Source of the DNA: Owenia fusiformis | Lineage: Eukaryota; Annelida; Polychaeta; Sabellida; Oweniidae | DNA: 64,000 bases | NCBI GenBank assembly: GCA_903813345.2 | Contig: CAIIXF020000006.1 | Span: 7,678,989 to 7,742,988, forward strand | Direction: 5' to 3' | Made by a program: the position numbers and the translations under genes | Notes under the pieces: generated by a model | The model's input: only the letters and a program-made list of their open reading frames with translations | Database searches by the model: none | What the model was told of the DNA's origin: nothing | Shown here: piece after piece, positions 1 through 12,800 of the stretch | How the letters are laid out: each line of letters begins with the position of its first letter | How positions within the stretch are numbered: position 1 is the first letter of the stretch

Positions 1-40
1 ATCAGTGTGATATATGAGATCATTTTTGTGAACGGCTTAC

Positions 41-94
41 CTTTGAACAACTGGAGTAGTAGAAAAAATAGCAGTCATCTCCTTGTTGGGCCAT
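41..94 (-). CDS. ZC3H11A: ZC3H11A-like CCCH zinc-finger protein, first coding exon (partial gene)
   Basis: Read on the minus strand, an ATG at 94 opens 18 codons beginning MAQQGDDCYFFYYSSCSK, followed directly by a GTAAGC donor (35-40). This closely resembles the start of vertebrate ZC3H11A, where an acidic DCYFF(Y/F)YS segment and Cys-x7-Cys begin the first CCCH zinc finger; the remaining Cys and His would lie on the next exon, left of the window. In vertebrates the protein is a nuclear mRNA-export factor linked to the TREX complex. The exon ends in phase 0. The gene runs away from CCDC59, so the two are head to head. The call rests on 18 residues and their splice context; another CCCH protein with a similar start cannot be fully excluded. 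Confidence 0.7.
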
Positions 95-2469
95 GTTGAT
101 GTTCAGATGTATGGCAGTTGTGTCTTCAGACTAATCCTTTCTTGAATATTGTACTTGATGATGTACAGATTTGATCCCTCTACTTGGATACTATGTGATC
201 TTTTATTTGATTTTGTAGTTAGGTTCAGGTCGTCGATGTTTATCATCAATCTGATCAGTTGTTGCAAGGTCTTCCTTCTGGATTTCAGTAGATTTTGTTT
301 ATGGATTGTAAGGCTTCCTTTGTCAATAATATGTTCAGTCAATCATGATTGAATGTCGATCTCTCTGCCTCTGGTCTGAAAATAGTTTGTTGGCGGGCCT
401 TGTAAACCAATGGGAACTTGGAATAAATGGGATTTGGGTGGTTGAAGCCTACGTGTGATAGACAGGGAATTCTGAAAATGAAAAATGTGATGTAATACAG
501 TCAACTTGATAAGGATACTATACACTACATAGTCATACAGTAATTATTGAAGAAATAAAAATAGGGCAGAACATCTTGCGTTGCATAATGCTGCAAAAAG
601 GATTCTGTTGACCTTTTTTCCAGCTTTACAGGTGTGTTACCATTTTAATTACTATATCACAAGAAAATATTTTTATATTTGTTTATTGTATTGGCACTTA
701 CTTGTACTACAATACATTCTAAAAAAATCCTCTTTTACATCATTTAACATTTTTCTCCATAACTATTAGAAACTTTTTGCACCTACTTTTTTTTACTTAT
801 CCCAGTGACATCACAAGCTTGGACAATGGTAGGGACAGAGTATGATTTTCCTGGTGGGATGTACAGCTTTAAAATATAATACTGAGCATCAAATTGGTCA
901 AAGCTGTATCACTGGAATAATACAGTTTTGTGGTCTGGATCTGAAATATAAAAAATGAAATTACTTTCTTTAAAGCTTATCAATGATGCTTCTTAAATCA
1001 TAAATGCTTGATTGATTAAACTAAAATTAATATTCAAAATCACATGAACCTTCATCTACATGTAACTTAGCAAATGCTGACATTTTACTCAAAACATGAA
1101 CTTACATAGTTTTTTTTTATTGTTCATTCACACCAGTGACATCCCAGCAAGAAACCATATTGAGGATGAGGGCCAATGGGGCAAATCTTTACAATGGGAT
1201 ATTTAATAGTTTTGAGAAAGGGGCCTTCAAACACTTCAAAATTGCATCTTTCATATGCAATTGTGGAATGTGAACTTGGTGTTTGGGAATCTGGAAACAC
1301 AAATATGAAAACAATTTAATCGTTTTAATTCAAGCAAGCAAGAGTCGAAATAAAATACATGACACAATTGGTTTGAGTATATCAATGATAGTATAATGAA
1401 GATCCAAGTTAAATGATAATTAGTTTATCACTATACTCTCTGAATACATTGCATTACATTGATTGTGATTGTAAATAGTGATGATTGAGATGAGATATTC
1501 TCAAAAAATTATAAATACCTTGCTTCTGAACACAAGTCCACTACAGCAAAGCATCGGGAGAAGTCATCTGCCAAAGGGAGGTCTGCTACTCTATATGCAT
1601 TTTGTTTCTGATAATTTTGAATTTGCTTCAATTCTGTATCATTATGACCAAAAATGCCAAAATTAACCTAGAGTTATCATGGTAGGTCTCACAAATTTTG
1701 CCAACCATGACATGACAATTGGACACCTCAAGTCACCATTCAATTCACTCATTACTTGCAGCAAAGCAACATGACTCGTTAAACATGCTGACCAAGCACA
1801 ATAATAATGAGTGCATATTCATTGTAAATTGAGTGTCCAATCTATTTCTAGATCCCTACCCAAGGAGTATCAATACAACCAGTTATCAAGGACATATCTA
1901 TCTGACCGAACATTACAAGTAGCAATTATCAAGTATGTTTTCTTTTAGCCTTTGTGTTATGAACAAAAGTCAAGCTCAAAAAAAACTCAAATAAACCCCC
2001 TTTGAAATCTAATCTGGCCATGCGACATTGAGTTGCACAAACCACATCAATAAACTTAGGGGTTCAATGAATTCAGAGATTGCCATGGTTTCTAAATTGA
2101 CTAGTGGAAAGCAAGAATAGATCAAGTTGTAATTATAGTAGGCCATCTTGAAGAATGAGAGAGGAGAAAATGAAACTAAATTGATTGAAAATAGTGAGGC
2201 TTTCTTTAAATAATATATCGTCATTCGATTTGATTTCTGAATTTCGTGTGCATTGTATATTCCATTTTGATTTTTGTGCAAAAATGAAAAATTATTGAAA
2301 AAATAAAATTATCAAAGCAACTCTAAAATATCCTTTTCCATGAAAACTTACCAATGTAGTCGTGTAAAACTTGTATATAACAATTGATTACTATTCTAGC
2401 TATGGAAATACACCAGTTATTGAATAGATCGTTAGATAAATATAGACATATTTAAGGTTTTAGCGGTTT
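95..2469. other. 5' untranslated and intron region of the ZC3H11A-like gene; no coding exon recognised
   Basis: This 2.4 kb separates the first coding exon of the ZC3H11A-like gene from the probable shared promoter. It is AT-rich. Two stretches on the minus strand, about 795-945 and 1138-1290, have acceptor-like left ends, end in a similar GATGTCACTG tail and resemble each other, so they may be duplicated 5'UTR exons or a dispersed repeat. No protein family was recognised in them and no convincing ORF crosses them. Confidence 0.35.
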
Positions 2470-2726
2470 CCTATTTTTCAGCGATTTTAAATCCAAGATG
2501 GCGGACAAGGTGTCCGTAGTCTCAAATCTCGTTGTATAAATTGTTTTCCTCGAATATAAAGCAATATTGTCATGGTAGTAACGTATAAATAATATAACAC
2601 AATTTATTGTTAGTAATTTCAAGTGAAATAATATCTTACTTGACCATATATTATTGTTTATCATATATTGTTTGAGACTATATTTGTACTCAACAGGTCA
2701 CATTTTGAGAAGAAATCAAAACACAC
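2470..2726. promoter_or_regulatory. Probable bidirectional promoter of CCDC59 and the ZC3H11A-like gene
   Basis: The segment contains CAAGATGGCGGAC at about 2494-2506, a match to the YY1 motif (AAGATGGCGGC) that in animals usually lies just downstream of the start site of TATA-less housekeeping genes. It sits 230 bp before the CCDC59 ATG, with the ZC3H11A-like gene leaving on the other strand. If transcribed rightwards, the ATG in the motif would open a 13-codon upstream ORF. The start site itself is inferred. Confidence 0.45.
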
Positions 2727-5700
2727 ATGATGGTGAAACCTCAGGGAAAAATCAAGTCTAAAAACCACCATCACACAAAGGGCAAAATGAAACAAAGTGG
2801 TGCCAATATTAAAGACAAACGGTTCAAGACATACATTGGCAACCAAACAGAAGGTATAAACCACAGATCTCAACTTGAGAAACATTTCTTTCACAGGAGC
2901 TTGAGACATGAGTTTTATTCATGCCTAAACTTTACTATATTTTTTACATCCTATCAATCTAATGATGGCTATGTGCAAATATAGTAACCTAAAGTTTACA
3001 TGTTTTATATGTATGTGTTTCGGTGAATTCTCTCTCTCCCTGTGTTTTTATCGGAGTAGACTAGATTGAAAGTGAGAGAGCCGAGAGATATTCATATGCT
3101 ATCTATTGCAAGACTTACGCCTGCCAAAACCGTCGCCATGTTAATCAGTGTTTTTAAGTATCGCAAGGATCCTGTCATGACCGTGGTAATGTTAAAACCT
3201 GATATGACCGTGATAATGATTGCAAGGCCTGTCATGACTGTGGTAAGGTTAAAGCCTGATATGACTGTGACACAGCGAAACCCTAATTTTTAACTTATAA
3301 ATAATTTGCGAACAAACTATATCTCTACTCTCATTCAAGGAGGTTCGATTCGATAGCACATCTTTCTATAATGATCAATTAATAAGGTTTATGCATAAAA
3401 AATACTAACCGCAACAGGGAAACATGAAGGTCATTAATGTCATATAAAGGTTACGGTCGCGCCAGGCTTACACGATTACACTATCACGGTCATGGCAGGC
3501 ATTGCTATATAATACAGCATTGTCGCGGTTATACCAGACTTTCACGATAACATTACCACGGTCATGCCATAGTCTTGCAACAGATAGGGTCTCGAGATAT
3601 TGCCATGGCCTGGTTATGTTCCTGGAACTTTGTAGTATCGTAAATTCAATTGTTGATTTACGGTTTTGTCATAAATTTACGATAAAGCCAATCCTGAACT
3701 TTTCTGTGTATTTCTAGGACACCTTTTTATTACCTGTAGTAAAGTTACGATAGTTATGAGGTTCAGTAATAAGTTTGGATCGACATTTTCATCCATTTAT
3801 TGAAGTTTCATCCCATGTTTTGAGGCACTCATTTTAGTGCCTTTCATTGAAAATTTCATAACAGAGAGGTATAATTAGTTGAAGTGAGACTTGAAACACC
3901 TCCCTACTTGAAACACCTCAATGTCTTTTTAGTCATTGACTTCAATTAAATGAAACGAAAATGAAATGAAACACTTTTTATGAGAGATAACACACAATGT
4001 TTTACTGTACTGCACTTAATGCACTGTATTTCTTCCATAGGGCAAGGGTTTGCAGACAAGAGAAAGCGTAAGATGATGCTAGACTATAGAAAGCTACTAC
4101 AGAAAGAGAAACAGAAAATGAAAGCAACTGAACCAGGAACATCTGGGGAGAAAAGTGTGCATGAAATGCCAAGGTATTTCCATTTTGTTTTATTGTTTCC
4201 TAACCCATGTGTGTTTCTATTGTACCTAAAACGGTACAACATTGTCATTAGCTTGATGGTTGGGCAGTAAGGTACCGATAGCCTCTCACTTTTCATGTCT
4301 CCACAATTATTATACAAGTTGCTCCATAAATCAATTTGAAATTTTTAAGGTACAAAACTGTTTCATGTGTACCTTAATATTTTCTGGTCTTTCTCCATTT
4401 TGAATTTAATCTGCTCTTGATTTTAGGAGACTTTCTAAACAAGACAAAATGTCAGCCTTTTATGCAGCCCAGAAGCAGTTCTCATTGAAGTCACAGGAAG
4501 ATGTGTTAAAGAAAGAGGTTCGTTTGCATGACTGTTGTGTGGAAAACGTTCAAACATGTTTGAGATAAACAGAGTAATTATCCCATCGAACAAAGTTCGG
4601 AGGGATATAGGGAATGCGTCCGTCCGTCTATCCATCCGTCCGTCTGTCTGTCCGTCCGTCCGGGCAATAACTCAAATACCGTTGGCCCGATTTTGTTCAT
4701 ATTTTGTACACATATACCCAATAGGGGTAGATGTTCTACTCGAAACCGATTTTCAAAATGGCCGCTCTAAAAATGGCGGCCATTTTTGTGCCGATTTTAC
4801 AGTAATTTAGGTACTGCATATAAAACTGTAATAGCAATATGTTTTAAATGTAAAAAAGTTATATAGGACATTGATTAAGCTAGAAATGTAAAAACAGAAA
4901 AAATACATGGCAGCCTTGCACATCATTTTACGATTTTGCTCTAACTTAAGAAGTAGTGGAGCGATTTTGTTCATATTTGGTATGTGAATACTTTAAGTAT
5001 GGAACAATGTTTAATGACATTTTCAAAAAGTAGTGGAGCGATTTTGTTCATATTTGGTATGTGAATACTTTAAGCATTGCCCAATGTCTAATGACATTTG
5101 GGTAGTAGGCGGCCATTTTGAAAAATGGCCACCATTTTTTACGTTTTTACTATAACTTGAAAAGTAGTGGAGCGATTTTGTTCATATTTGATATGTGAAT
5201 ACTAATGAGCCTTCCTCACTGTCTCATGACACTTTGCGTAGTAGGTGACCATTTTAAAAAATGGCTGTCATTTTTACTATAACTCGAAAAGTATTGGTGC
5301 GATTTTGTTCAAATTTGATATGTGAATACTTTAAGCATGGCACATTGTCTAGTAAAACTTTGGGGAGTAGTTGGCCATTTTGAAAAATGCCCATCATTTT
5401 TAAGTGTGTTATTTTACATTTCTTATTATAATTCTTAAAATCGCGGATTCGGTAGTATTGAATCTCTAATAAAGATGGCGCGAAAGTTTTTCCTTATAAG
5501 GTCAAAATATTTCCCATGATGCAGTTCGCGGGGGAACAAAATTTTTCTACCTTGTTTTTCCCCGTTGGTTTAACATGGGGATTTTCATACCCATTTTTCA
5601 AGCGATATTTTCGATCGAATCTCCATGCGATCGGAGAAAACAAACTAACAGAAACAATTAGTCTTTTAATAATCTTTATATAACATATATTTTTTTTCAT

Positions 5701-7040
5701 TTTATTGGCTCCTAACGGGGTGAAAACAATGATTGAAAATGGGAGTATATTCCGGAAGAGAAGAAGTCACGTGACTAGTCGCCATATTGGAAAAAGCAAT
5801 TCCATTCGACTTTCAACACGTTCATGCCAATATTACCGCACTACAAACTGTAACATCGATGCAACAACTGTATAAAAGTACTCATCTTCATATTACATTA
5901 TAGAGTTACGTTGAAAACCCACAAACAACTGAGCATTTGACCAAAGAAGACACGTCGCTATTATCTAGGTCAAGTTTAGTGGTTCGAAAGCAAATCTTAC
6001 ATACTCGTTTCCGAATTTTGTTGTTAATTGTATAATCTTTTATTGATTAAATCTGGTATACTGACTATTAATTCAATGACAAAGAAGAAGAATTCCGATG
6101 GTGTCATTTTTTTATTTAGCTTGCGGGTGTAAAAACAAAATTGCGTAATTAATTTGATTTAGAACTTTCGGGTCTCACAAATAGCTACACGAAATGCATC
6201 GTTGAAAAATATTGACCAATCAAATTTTGTCCTTTTTGAGTACATATATGCACCATATATGCGAACGTTCTGATTCAAAGAGCGAACAGCGAAATGGAGA
6301 ATTCAAAAAGTAATAGAGCGATTTTGTTCATATTTGATATGTGAATACTCGTAAGAATTGCATCCTGTCTTATGACATTTTGGGTGGCCAGCATTTACAT
6401 GTAAATGTGTGTGATTTTTTTATTTACTTCTTGTACTTCTTGTCTTCATTTTGAAAATGGTGGCCTTTCTTATGGGTGTTATTTTACGATATTTGCTATA
6501 TATTTTGTTTGTCAGCCATGCCAGCCATTTCTGTTCGATGGGATTCGCTACGCTTTGGCGTTGCCGTTGTTCTGGTTTTCAGACTTTCTTGTGGATGAAT
6601 TGTACTTTAGTTTGCATTAAATAGAGATATTTTCACGTCATTAGCTAGGACTTTCGTCATAAAAGAACATTATGGACAATAAGTAAATTGCAGAATCAAT
6701 GCAAATACTTGGAATATTTTTTTTCATTTTTTGTTAAGAGTGGTTCTCTCCTTGGATGAGAAATAATCCTTTGATCAAGTCCTACCCAATCAAAATACTT
6801 CAATCAAAATTCTCCGAATCATTTATTGCATCTTATCAGAATCAAAACTGTATTTATTTGTCCTTTCTGTTGTTGCAGATTGAAGAAAAAAGACAAAAAG
6901 AAACACAAGAAGCATTAGACAAATATAATACCAGAAAAAAAGAAACCCAAAAAACATTAAAAAAGAAAACACATAGAGGTCAACCTGTTATGGCAAACCG
7001 CATGGATCTCTTGCTAGAGAAAATCAAGAAACAATCCTGA
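2727..7040 (+). CDS. CCDC59: CCDC59 / TAP26 (thyroid transcription factor 1-associated protein 26), 4 coding exons
   Basis: Coding exons are 2727-2853, 4041-4173, 4427-4517 and 6879-7040. The donors are GTATAA, GTATTT and GTTCGT, all introns end in AG, and the phases close to 170 aa plus TGA. An in-frame TGA at 2706 sets the start. The diagnostic parts are GQGFADKRKRK at the start of exon 2, matching the family's GQGFA(F)RRK motif, and the C-terminus KKKTHRGQPVMANRMDLLLE in exon 4, matching the family's NKKTKKGQPN...YLLQKI ending. The protein is almost entirely Lys/Glu/Gln-rich helix. CCDC59 is a small nuclear/nucleolar protein described as a partner of TTF-1 and related to yeast rRNA-processing factors. 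Human CCDC59 is about 241 aa; here the acidic middle is much shorter, either by true divergence or because of a missed exon. Intron 3 (2.4 kb) carries a satellite-cored element. Confidence 0.88.
3100..3586. repeat. Foldback-type repeat with oppositely oriented CACGGTCATG motifs, CCDC59 intron 1
   Basis: The ends are inverted: TATCTATTGCAAGACT at 3100-3115 and AGTCTTGCAACAGATA at 3571-3586. Inside, the left arm carries CATGACCGTGGTAATG-type units and the right arm carries the reverse-oriented CACGGTCATG(C/G)CA units, around a non-repeated centre (about 3290-3420). The same sequence family forms the array at 54195-54716, which has the same right end. Confidence 0.7.
4580..6544. mobile_element. 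Non-autonomous element with 13-bp TIRs and tandem core, CCDC59 intron 3
   Basis: The left end ATCCCATCGAACA (4580-4592) is the exact inverse of TGTTCGATGGGAT (6532-6544). The left end can also fold on itself (ATCCCATCGAAC..GTTCGGAGGGAT). Next comes a TCCG-rich microsatellite (4618-4662), then about 80-130-bp monomers sharing AGTGGAGCGATTTTGTTCATA with an AAAATGGCC-type tail, at about 4680, 4957, 5030, 5166, 5288 and 6310. A stretch unlike the monomers interrupts the array at about 5425-6296. No transposase was seen. Confidence 0.65.
5425..6296. other. About 870-bp non-repetitive insert interrupting the tandem monomers
   Basis: Monomer sequence stops near 5425 and resumes near 6297, with AATTC seen at both junctions as a possible 5-bp target duplication. 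The insert has GC-richer patches (CGCGGATTCG, GTCACGTGAC) and a TATAAAAG-like box near 5874. No TG..CA LTR ends, no TIR and no recognisable ORF product were found, so its nature is unknown. Confidence 0.35.
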
Positions 7041-7107
7041 CATCTATTTAACTTGATGGTAAGAACATATTTATGTACAACAGATTTGATTTTAGGTCAT
7101 CACTCGT

Positions 7108-7232
7108 CACTGGCAGATCCAGGGGGGGGGGGGGGAGGCTATGGGCCTTTAGGGGCCCAAAAATTGTTTCTGCCCTTGAAATGTGGGTGGGCTCCCTTGG
7201 CCCCCCCTTGTTAGCTTTCAGATCTGCCACTG
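7108..7232. mobile_element. Short GC-rich element with CAGTGGCAGATC-type inverted ends
   Basis: CACTGGCAGATCC at the left is the near-inverse of GATCTGCCACTG at the right, enclosing a poly-G run and a poly-C run. Ends of the CAGTGGC(A/G)GATC type are common on hAT-like MITEs of animals. About 125 bp, non-coding. Confidence 0.5.
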
Positions 7233-9083
7233 CTTGTTGATAGTACCCCAATCATAATACCCGCTAAATGTATTCAAGCAGTCTCCAAACTATCAGAGCA
7301 ACTGGGTGCTCCACCATGTAGTAAATTTGAAAATTATAAGTCATCTTTTTGAAAATCAGTTTGCACCCTGCCAAAATGGCGAAATATTGAGACATTTTGA
7401 TTTAAATTAGGATTGAGTAAAAATCCTCTCAAGATCACTTATATTATTATGGGATATGAGATTCATGTTTGACCAGCCTAGTTGTTAGATATTTTATTGG
7501 CAATATTTGAAGCAGCCAAGAGACAGGAAATACGGTTCAGTTTTCCTTGCACGATTTTAAAGCTTTTAATGAATATAAGATGTTGTGTTTTACCATTTGC
7601 AGTAGAAAAACTGAATGTTTGTCTGGCAGACATAAATCATAAGAACATGCAGAAAGTTTGGAAGAAGAAACTCTTGCTTCTCTTTATTGCATATCAATAG
7701 TCAAAGATTTCTGCTTAGAGATACAAGTTTTTTGACCTGGTAAATAGAAGTAGAGCAACTAGATCAAGCAACTCTGAAAATGAATGTCTTAAAATGTGCA
7801 ATATAAACTAAAATTAATATTCACTGAGTATCCTTGAATATTTGTAGTTACGATTCAATTTCCTTTGGAATTTTTATTATTATTGTATGGATTGTGTTAC
7901 ATTCCTTAGACATGATTCTCGTCCATAACTCTCATCTCAGTTCATCTGTTTTATAATATTGATTTAATGCTTAGAGATAGAATGGCTTAAGAGTGCAAAA
8001 TGTTGGAAAGAGTTCTTTCAAAAACATGCCAATGTTTCCCTTGCAATCGTGATTTTATTTTCAGAAAAAACAAAATCGATTTAAGATGAAGAAACGTCCA
8101 TATTCATTTGAAAAAATTTCTAAAAAATTTAAAAGTGACAATTCTAATCTAAAACTTAGTCTACTCTCAACCTGTCCCTATACCGTCCATTTCCTTCAAA
8201 GGAGCGCAAATATCACAATACTAAGGCTTTAGAATAAAAAATTTATTGAATCATTTCTAAGGCAAATAAATTAGTTCGAATGAGGTAAATTGCTTTGATT
8301 CCATTTATATTATTCATAGAATCTGTAAAGAGCTTTTCATTGATGATTCATTGCAAATTTATTACCAAGACATCACATATTTTTTATGATACTTAATGTA
8401 ATTGATGTTTAATACTAACAATAAATGTAATGAAGTAGAGATAGTCCCCAGTGTTGTTCTATCCTCAATATTCTCTCTCAAACCCAAGACTAGGGAGATA
8501 GATCTAGTTTTATAAGTCCAAGACAACTTGGCTGACTTTCGACTTAATCTTCCCAGACATTCTCGATTTATTAATTTGCCAAATTCCTTCCAAAATATAA
8601 CTAGCGTGCATGATTTAACAAATATGTGGAATCTTGAAATATGGTGTAATCCTGCCCTGCTTATTACACAGTTATGTGTTAAAATGAATTATTTCTCAGG
8701 AAATTATCTATACAAAAATATCTCCCTAGGTGCCATACCCTTTATAAATCATCACAAATCTTTTTATACAACAAATTTTTGATAAATAATTTATTAGCTG
8801 ATTGTCTTTTTCCATTAGTACATTGTAATAATAAGGACAAACAGTGATTATGATAAGTAATTATTTATAAGAGCCGGTAACATATCCGGAAAATATTTAC
8901 TTACATATGTTATTTTTCTAAATTCTCCATATAAAGTATGAAAAGTGAAAAAGAAATTTTCATAGGAGTTGAATGTCAAAGTCCTTTCAAAGAATTTGAT
9001 AAGGTCAATCTAATGTCACAAGAAGTGATTTTTAAAAATATATTTTTAGATTTGGCTTTTTAGATTATTGTGTCATGGAATAT

Positions 9084-9255
9084 ACAGTAAAACCTGTCTG
9101 ATTTAAACAGTCAGTATGGTTTAATGTAAAACTTGTGAAAGTGAAACACGGTCCTTTGGTACCTCTAAACAATGTTCCAGAGGTTCAATGTACCGGTATA
9201 TTAAATTAATGAGAAATGGGACTTCAGAGGCATTCAACTTTACAGGTTTTACTGT
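9084..9255. mobile_element. MITE with ACAGTAAAACCTG terminal inverted repeats
   Basis: ACAGTAAAACCTG at 9084-9096 and CAGGTTTTACTGT at 9243-9255 form a perfect 13-bp inverted pair. Relatives with the same end occur at 12438-12604 and 16161-16292. Non-coding. Confidence 0.65.
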
Positions 9256-9800
9256 GCAAGAGGACCAGGATTTACTTACATAGGTGTCAATTTGAAAATA
9301 TGTACATATTCAAAATATGCAAGAGATGTACTGGAGAGGTGAGCAATGAACATTCAGTATCTCATATGATGGTTACACTGTTTTTTGCGGTCACTGTGTC
9401 CTGATTCTGTAAGATTTAACATTCATGGTATTTCCACTAGGCATTTTCTAGGATCACAAAACAGATCATTGCGTAATATATCATACTTATGTCCTTCCCT
9501 ATAAGTCACGTTAGAAGGTGGCTTTATCCATCTTGACATTTCTATTTCTCATTTAACAATTTAGTCATCATTATGCAACTTGAGCGAAACATCCAAAGCC
9601 CAAAATCTGATCATAGACAATCTCCTTCAAATCTTGCTCGAGCATGAAAAGTCATTTCCAGCACTGCTTCTCTTTAGTCAGTCAATGATTGTTACATCAG
9701 AACATGATCCTAAAAGTGCCAAAATGAGCACGGCATTGAAAAATACCAGGCAACAAAAATTAGCAGCCATGGAGCACCAATCTCCTTATAAAGTGGCATA

Positions 9801-12800
9801 TCACCTGTCGGCATATGTCATGAATATTGGCACAAAAACAGAAAGGCTCATAACAACATATAGCCAAAACAGGAGGTTGTCAACAACTGTTGCCAGAACT
9901 TGCCAGTCTGAGTCATGTCTTCTTAAAGTTCTTCGGAAGCAACAGAAAGCACTCTGGCAAGCCATGTAGTTGTAGTCTGTGATTTCTTCTTTTTCTGAAT
10001 CACTTTCCTCCAAATGGTAGTTGTTCATGTCATCAACACAATGAGCCGGACTGAAATGTTTCGTCTCAACCTCCCCGTTGAATTTTATATCTCTCATTTC
10101 TAGCCTGATAGATGGAGCTTTGGTAATTCTGTCTCTGCGATTCTGTCGATTACGACTCTTGTGTTTACCCTTACCAGGGCCACTCATAACAAGGAGAATT
10201 TTGCGAAGAAAAGTTGGTACTTTCTGATGTGTGTCATGACGCATACTGAGGTTGGTTACTATGACAGCCATGACAAGAGCCACTGACACCATCAACATTG
10301 TTGCTCCATAGAACATGCCTAGAAAAATTAAATGAATACTCATAAATCAATACAGTCCTTGAAATGATATTATTAAGTGTCAAATATGGAGCATCATATA
10401 GTCCAAGAACATTCACAATTTCAATTAAAAAACTAAACTAAACTACGTGACTACATACACACGTGACTATACTTACCGAGGACTGGTATAGAGTCTGGTG
10501 TTGGTGGCATTGTTTCTGCCACCATGAGTAGGAACACCACCAGGGCCAGGAGGATTGTAATCTCCAGATTCACCTTCTCCCCAGATTCCACAGGCAAGAA
10601 GAACCCCAAGTATGAGATCAGGTAGATCAACACACAGGGATAGATCATGTTGAACACATAGAACTGACTCCTACGACGCATGTTAATTGTGAACGTAACA
10701 TCGGGGTATGGTTCATCACAGCAGGCATACTTCTGGACGTGCCGCACTGATGTGATATTCTCCACCCACCATTCCTGGTTTTCTGGGTTGTAGTAGATAC
10801 TATTAGCGAAGCTCTCATTGTAGATAATATTAAGTTCAAACCCACTATAAGTCCAAGAGATGAAGCTTAGTTGGCATTTTTGGGTATCAAAAGGAAAGTA
10901 CTGGACATTGAGGGCGCAGTATGTCTTCACGAGGGCAGGAATCATCCAGAGGACATTCCCATCATTGTTGATTATCACATTTGTCACCATTCTGTCATTG
11001 AAGTTCTCATCTGCACTGAAAATATAAAGTATGACATTGAATGACCTATTTTATCAGCTGTTGGCAGTCGAGAGACAAGATATCTTGTCAAGGCATAAGA
11101 ACAAGTATAAAAACACATTTTATTGAAAAATGGTAGTGGCCGGCAAATGTAAATCCGTTGAAATGACCCAGAGTACCAAGAGCTAGGCTTAAAGGACAAC
11201 ATTTAACAAAACAACATAAACTCCTATAAATCATATATAGACTGCACTGACCATTAAGAAATGTCAACAATTCTTAACAAAAACCATTGCAACATTACGC
11301 ATTACATTAAGTATACAAACGAGGAATATAAGTCCATAGTACTATTCATAAACGTAACAATCAATAGAGCAAGCCATGTTTTGACATGGTTAATATCTAC
11401 CCTCTCACATAAAAATGGAAGGGGAAATGTGAACTTATAACAATCATCTAATTCACTGTTATACAGAAAAAAGCCTGGTTGGTCTCATGATAATCATGCC
11501 TAAGTAGTACACAGCTTTTGAATAATCTATAAATGACCCAGACCATACAATTGTGGCCACCCACCCTGCACATTATACTACATAGATGTCAATTTTGTTA
11601 ATTCTCTTGTGATTGTGTCACTAGGTCTTGAAATATTAATGTATGGTAATAAAGCAATATTAATAAGTGAAATCTGTCTCTCGTGAACACATGTCTCTAG
11701 TAGACACCCATCTCCGCACATACTCTACTGACTTCTGTATAAATTGTCCTCTTTGCAGTGAAGTATACTGTTTTATCAGAAAAATATGTTCAGCATACAC
11801 ACGTTTTACTGTATATCATTCTATTTAATATAATTTGGTACATATTATCTTTTAGTCTTTATGTCAGCATTAAAAATGGTAACATATCAGCCACCTGTGA
11901 CTGGCTCTCAGACTTCAGAATTAGTCTTCAGGTATTAGCAATCAGTTTCTGTAATGAATTGTTACACTTTTGTAACTATATGTTATAACCTACCAGCAAG
12001 AGCAATTTGCCAAAAATATTTACTCCAGTGATCAACCTCATCACTGAAGAGCAGTTCAGTTATTCAGGTATATACCTGCTCAACTACTTTTCTATTAATT
12101 CCAATAAAATACAGTCATACAATAGTCATACAATATAAATCAATGAATAATAGATGAGAAAATATAGAGGTTATATATGTATATGATATGTATATCAAAG
12201 AGGCTATATATGTATTTTACATCTGCCTTGTGTATGGTCTTTCTATCCCATGCATTCAATTTATTACATTGATGGCAAAAATGCCAAAAATCAAAATCTA
12301 CAGAAAGATCATGTTAATCCATCAAGGTGTTTCATATGACTGAAGATAAACAGATTGCAAATAAATGAAATCTTACACTTTTAAAGAATATTCATGATGG
12401 ATACAGGTTGTATATTTGTTAGAAGCAGAATATATTTACAGTAAAACCTTTATATAGTGAACACCTATGCAGCCCCCAAAAATGTGTTCACTGTAGGCAG
12501 GTGTTCATTACAGAGAGGAAGTCAGTGTAAAATATCTTTTGAAGTTATGTTCACTAAACACAGGTTTTCACTAGAGAAAGGTGTTTACTAAGACAGGTTT
12601 TACATTTCTTATCTTTTGAAGTATTATAATTCTTATAAATTAGTTTTGTTCTCATTTATTTAAGTATAATTATGAGATAGAATGAAATATAATACAATGT
12701 TGTGTGTTTCTGGTTTTGCAATTGCATACTTATTTCATAACCAGCATTGACCACACAACCTTAATTTCCTTCAAATTGCCATTCGATTATTTCTGTTGTA

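Larger units (their letters stand above)
7041..9800. other. Intergenic region between the convergent CCDC59 and nAChR genes
   Basis: The 2.76 kb between two convergent stop codons holds two short TIR elements (7108-7232 and 9084-9255). An AATAAA at 8233-8238 could serve CCDC59, but its distance makes this uncertain. Nothing else was recognised. Confidence 0.5.

Noticed and set aside
5425-6296. Solo LTR or endogenous retrovirus interpretation of the insert
   Set aside because: No TG..CA ends, primer-binding site or polypurine tract was seen; only a TATA-like box supported it.
9580-9969. 129-codon plus-strand ORF overlapping the end of the nAChR gene
   Set aside because: It is partly an antisense shadow of nAChR exon 5, with no recognisable motif.
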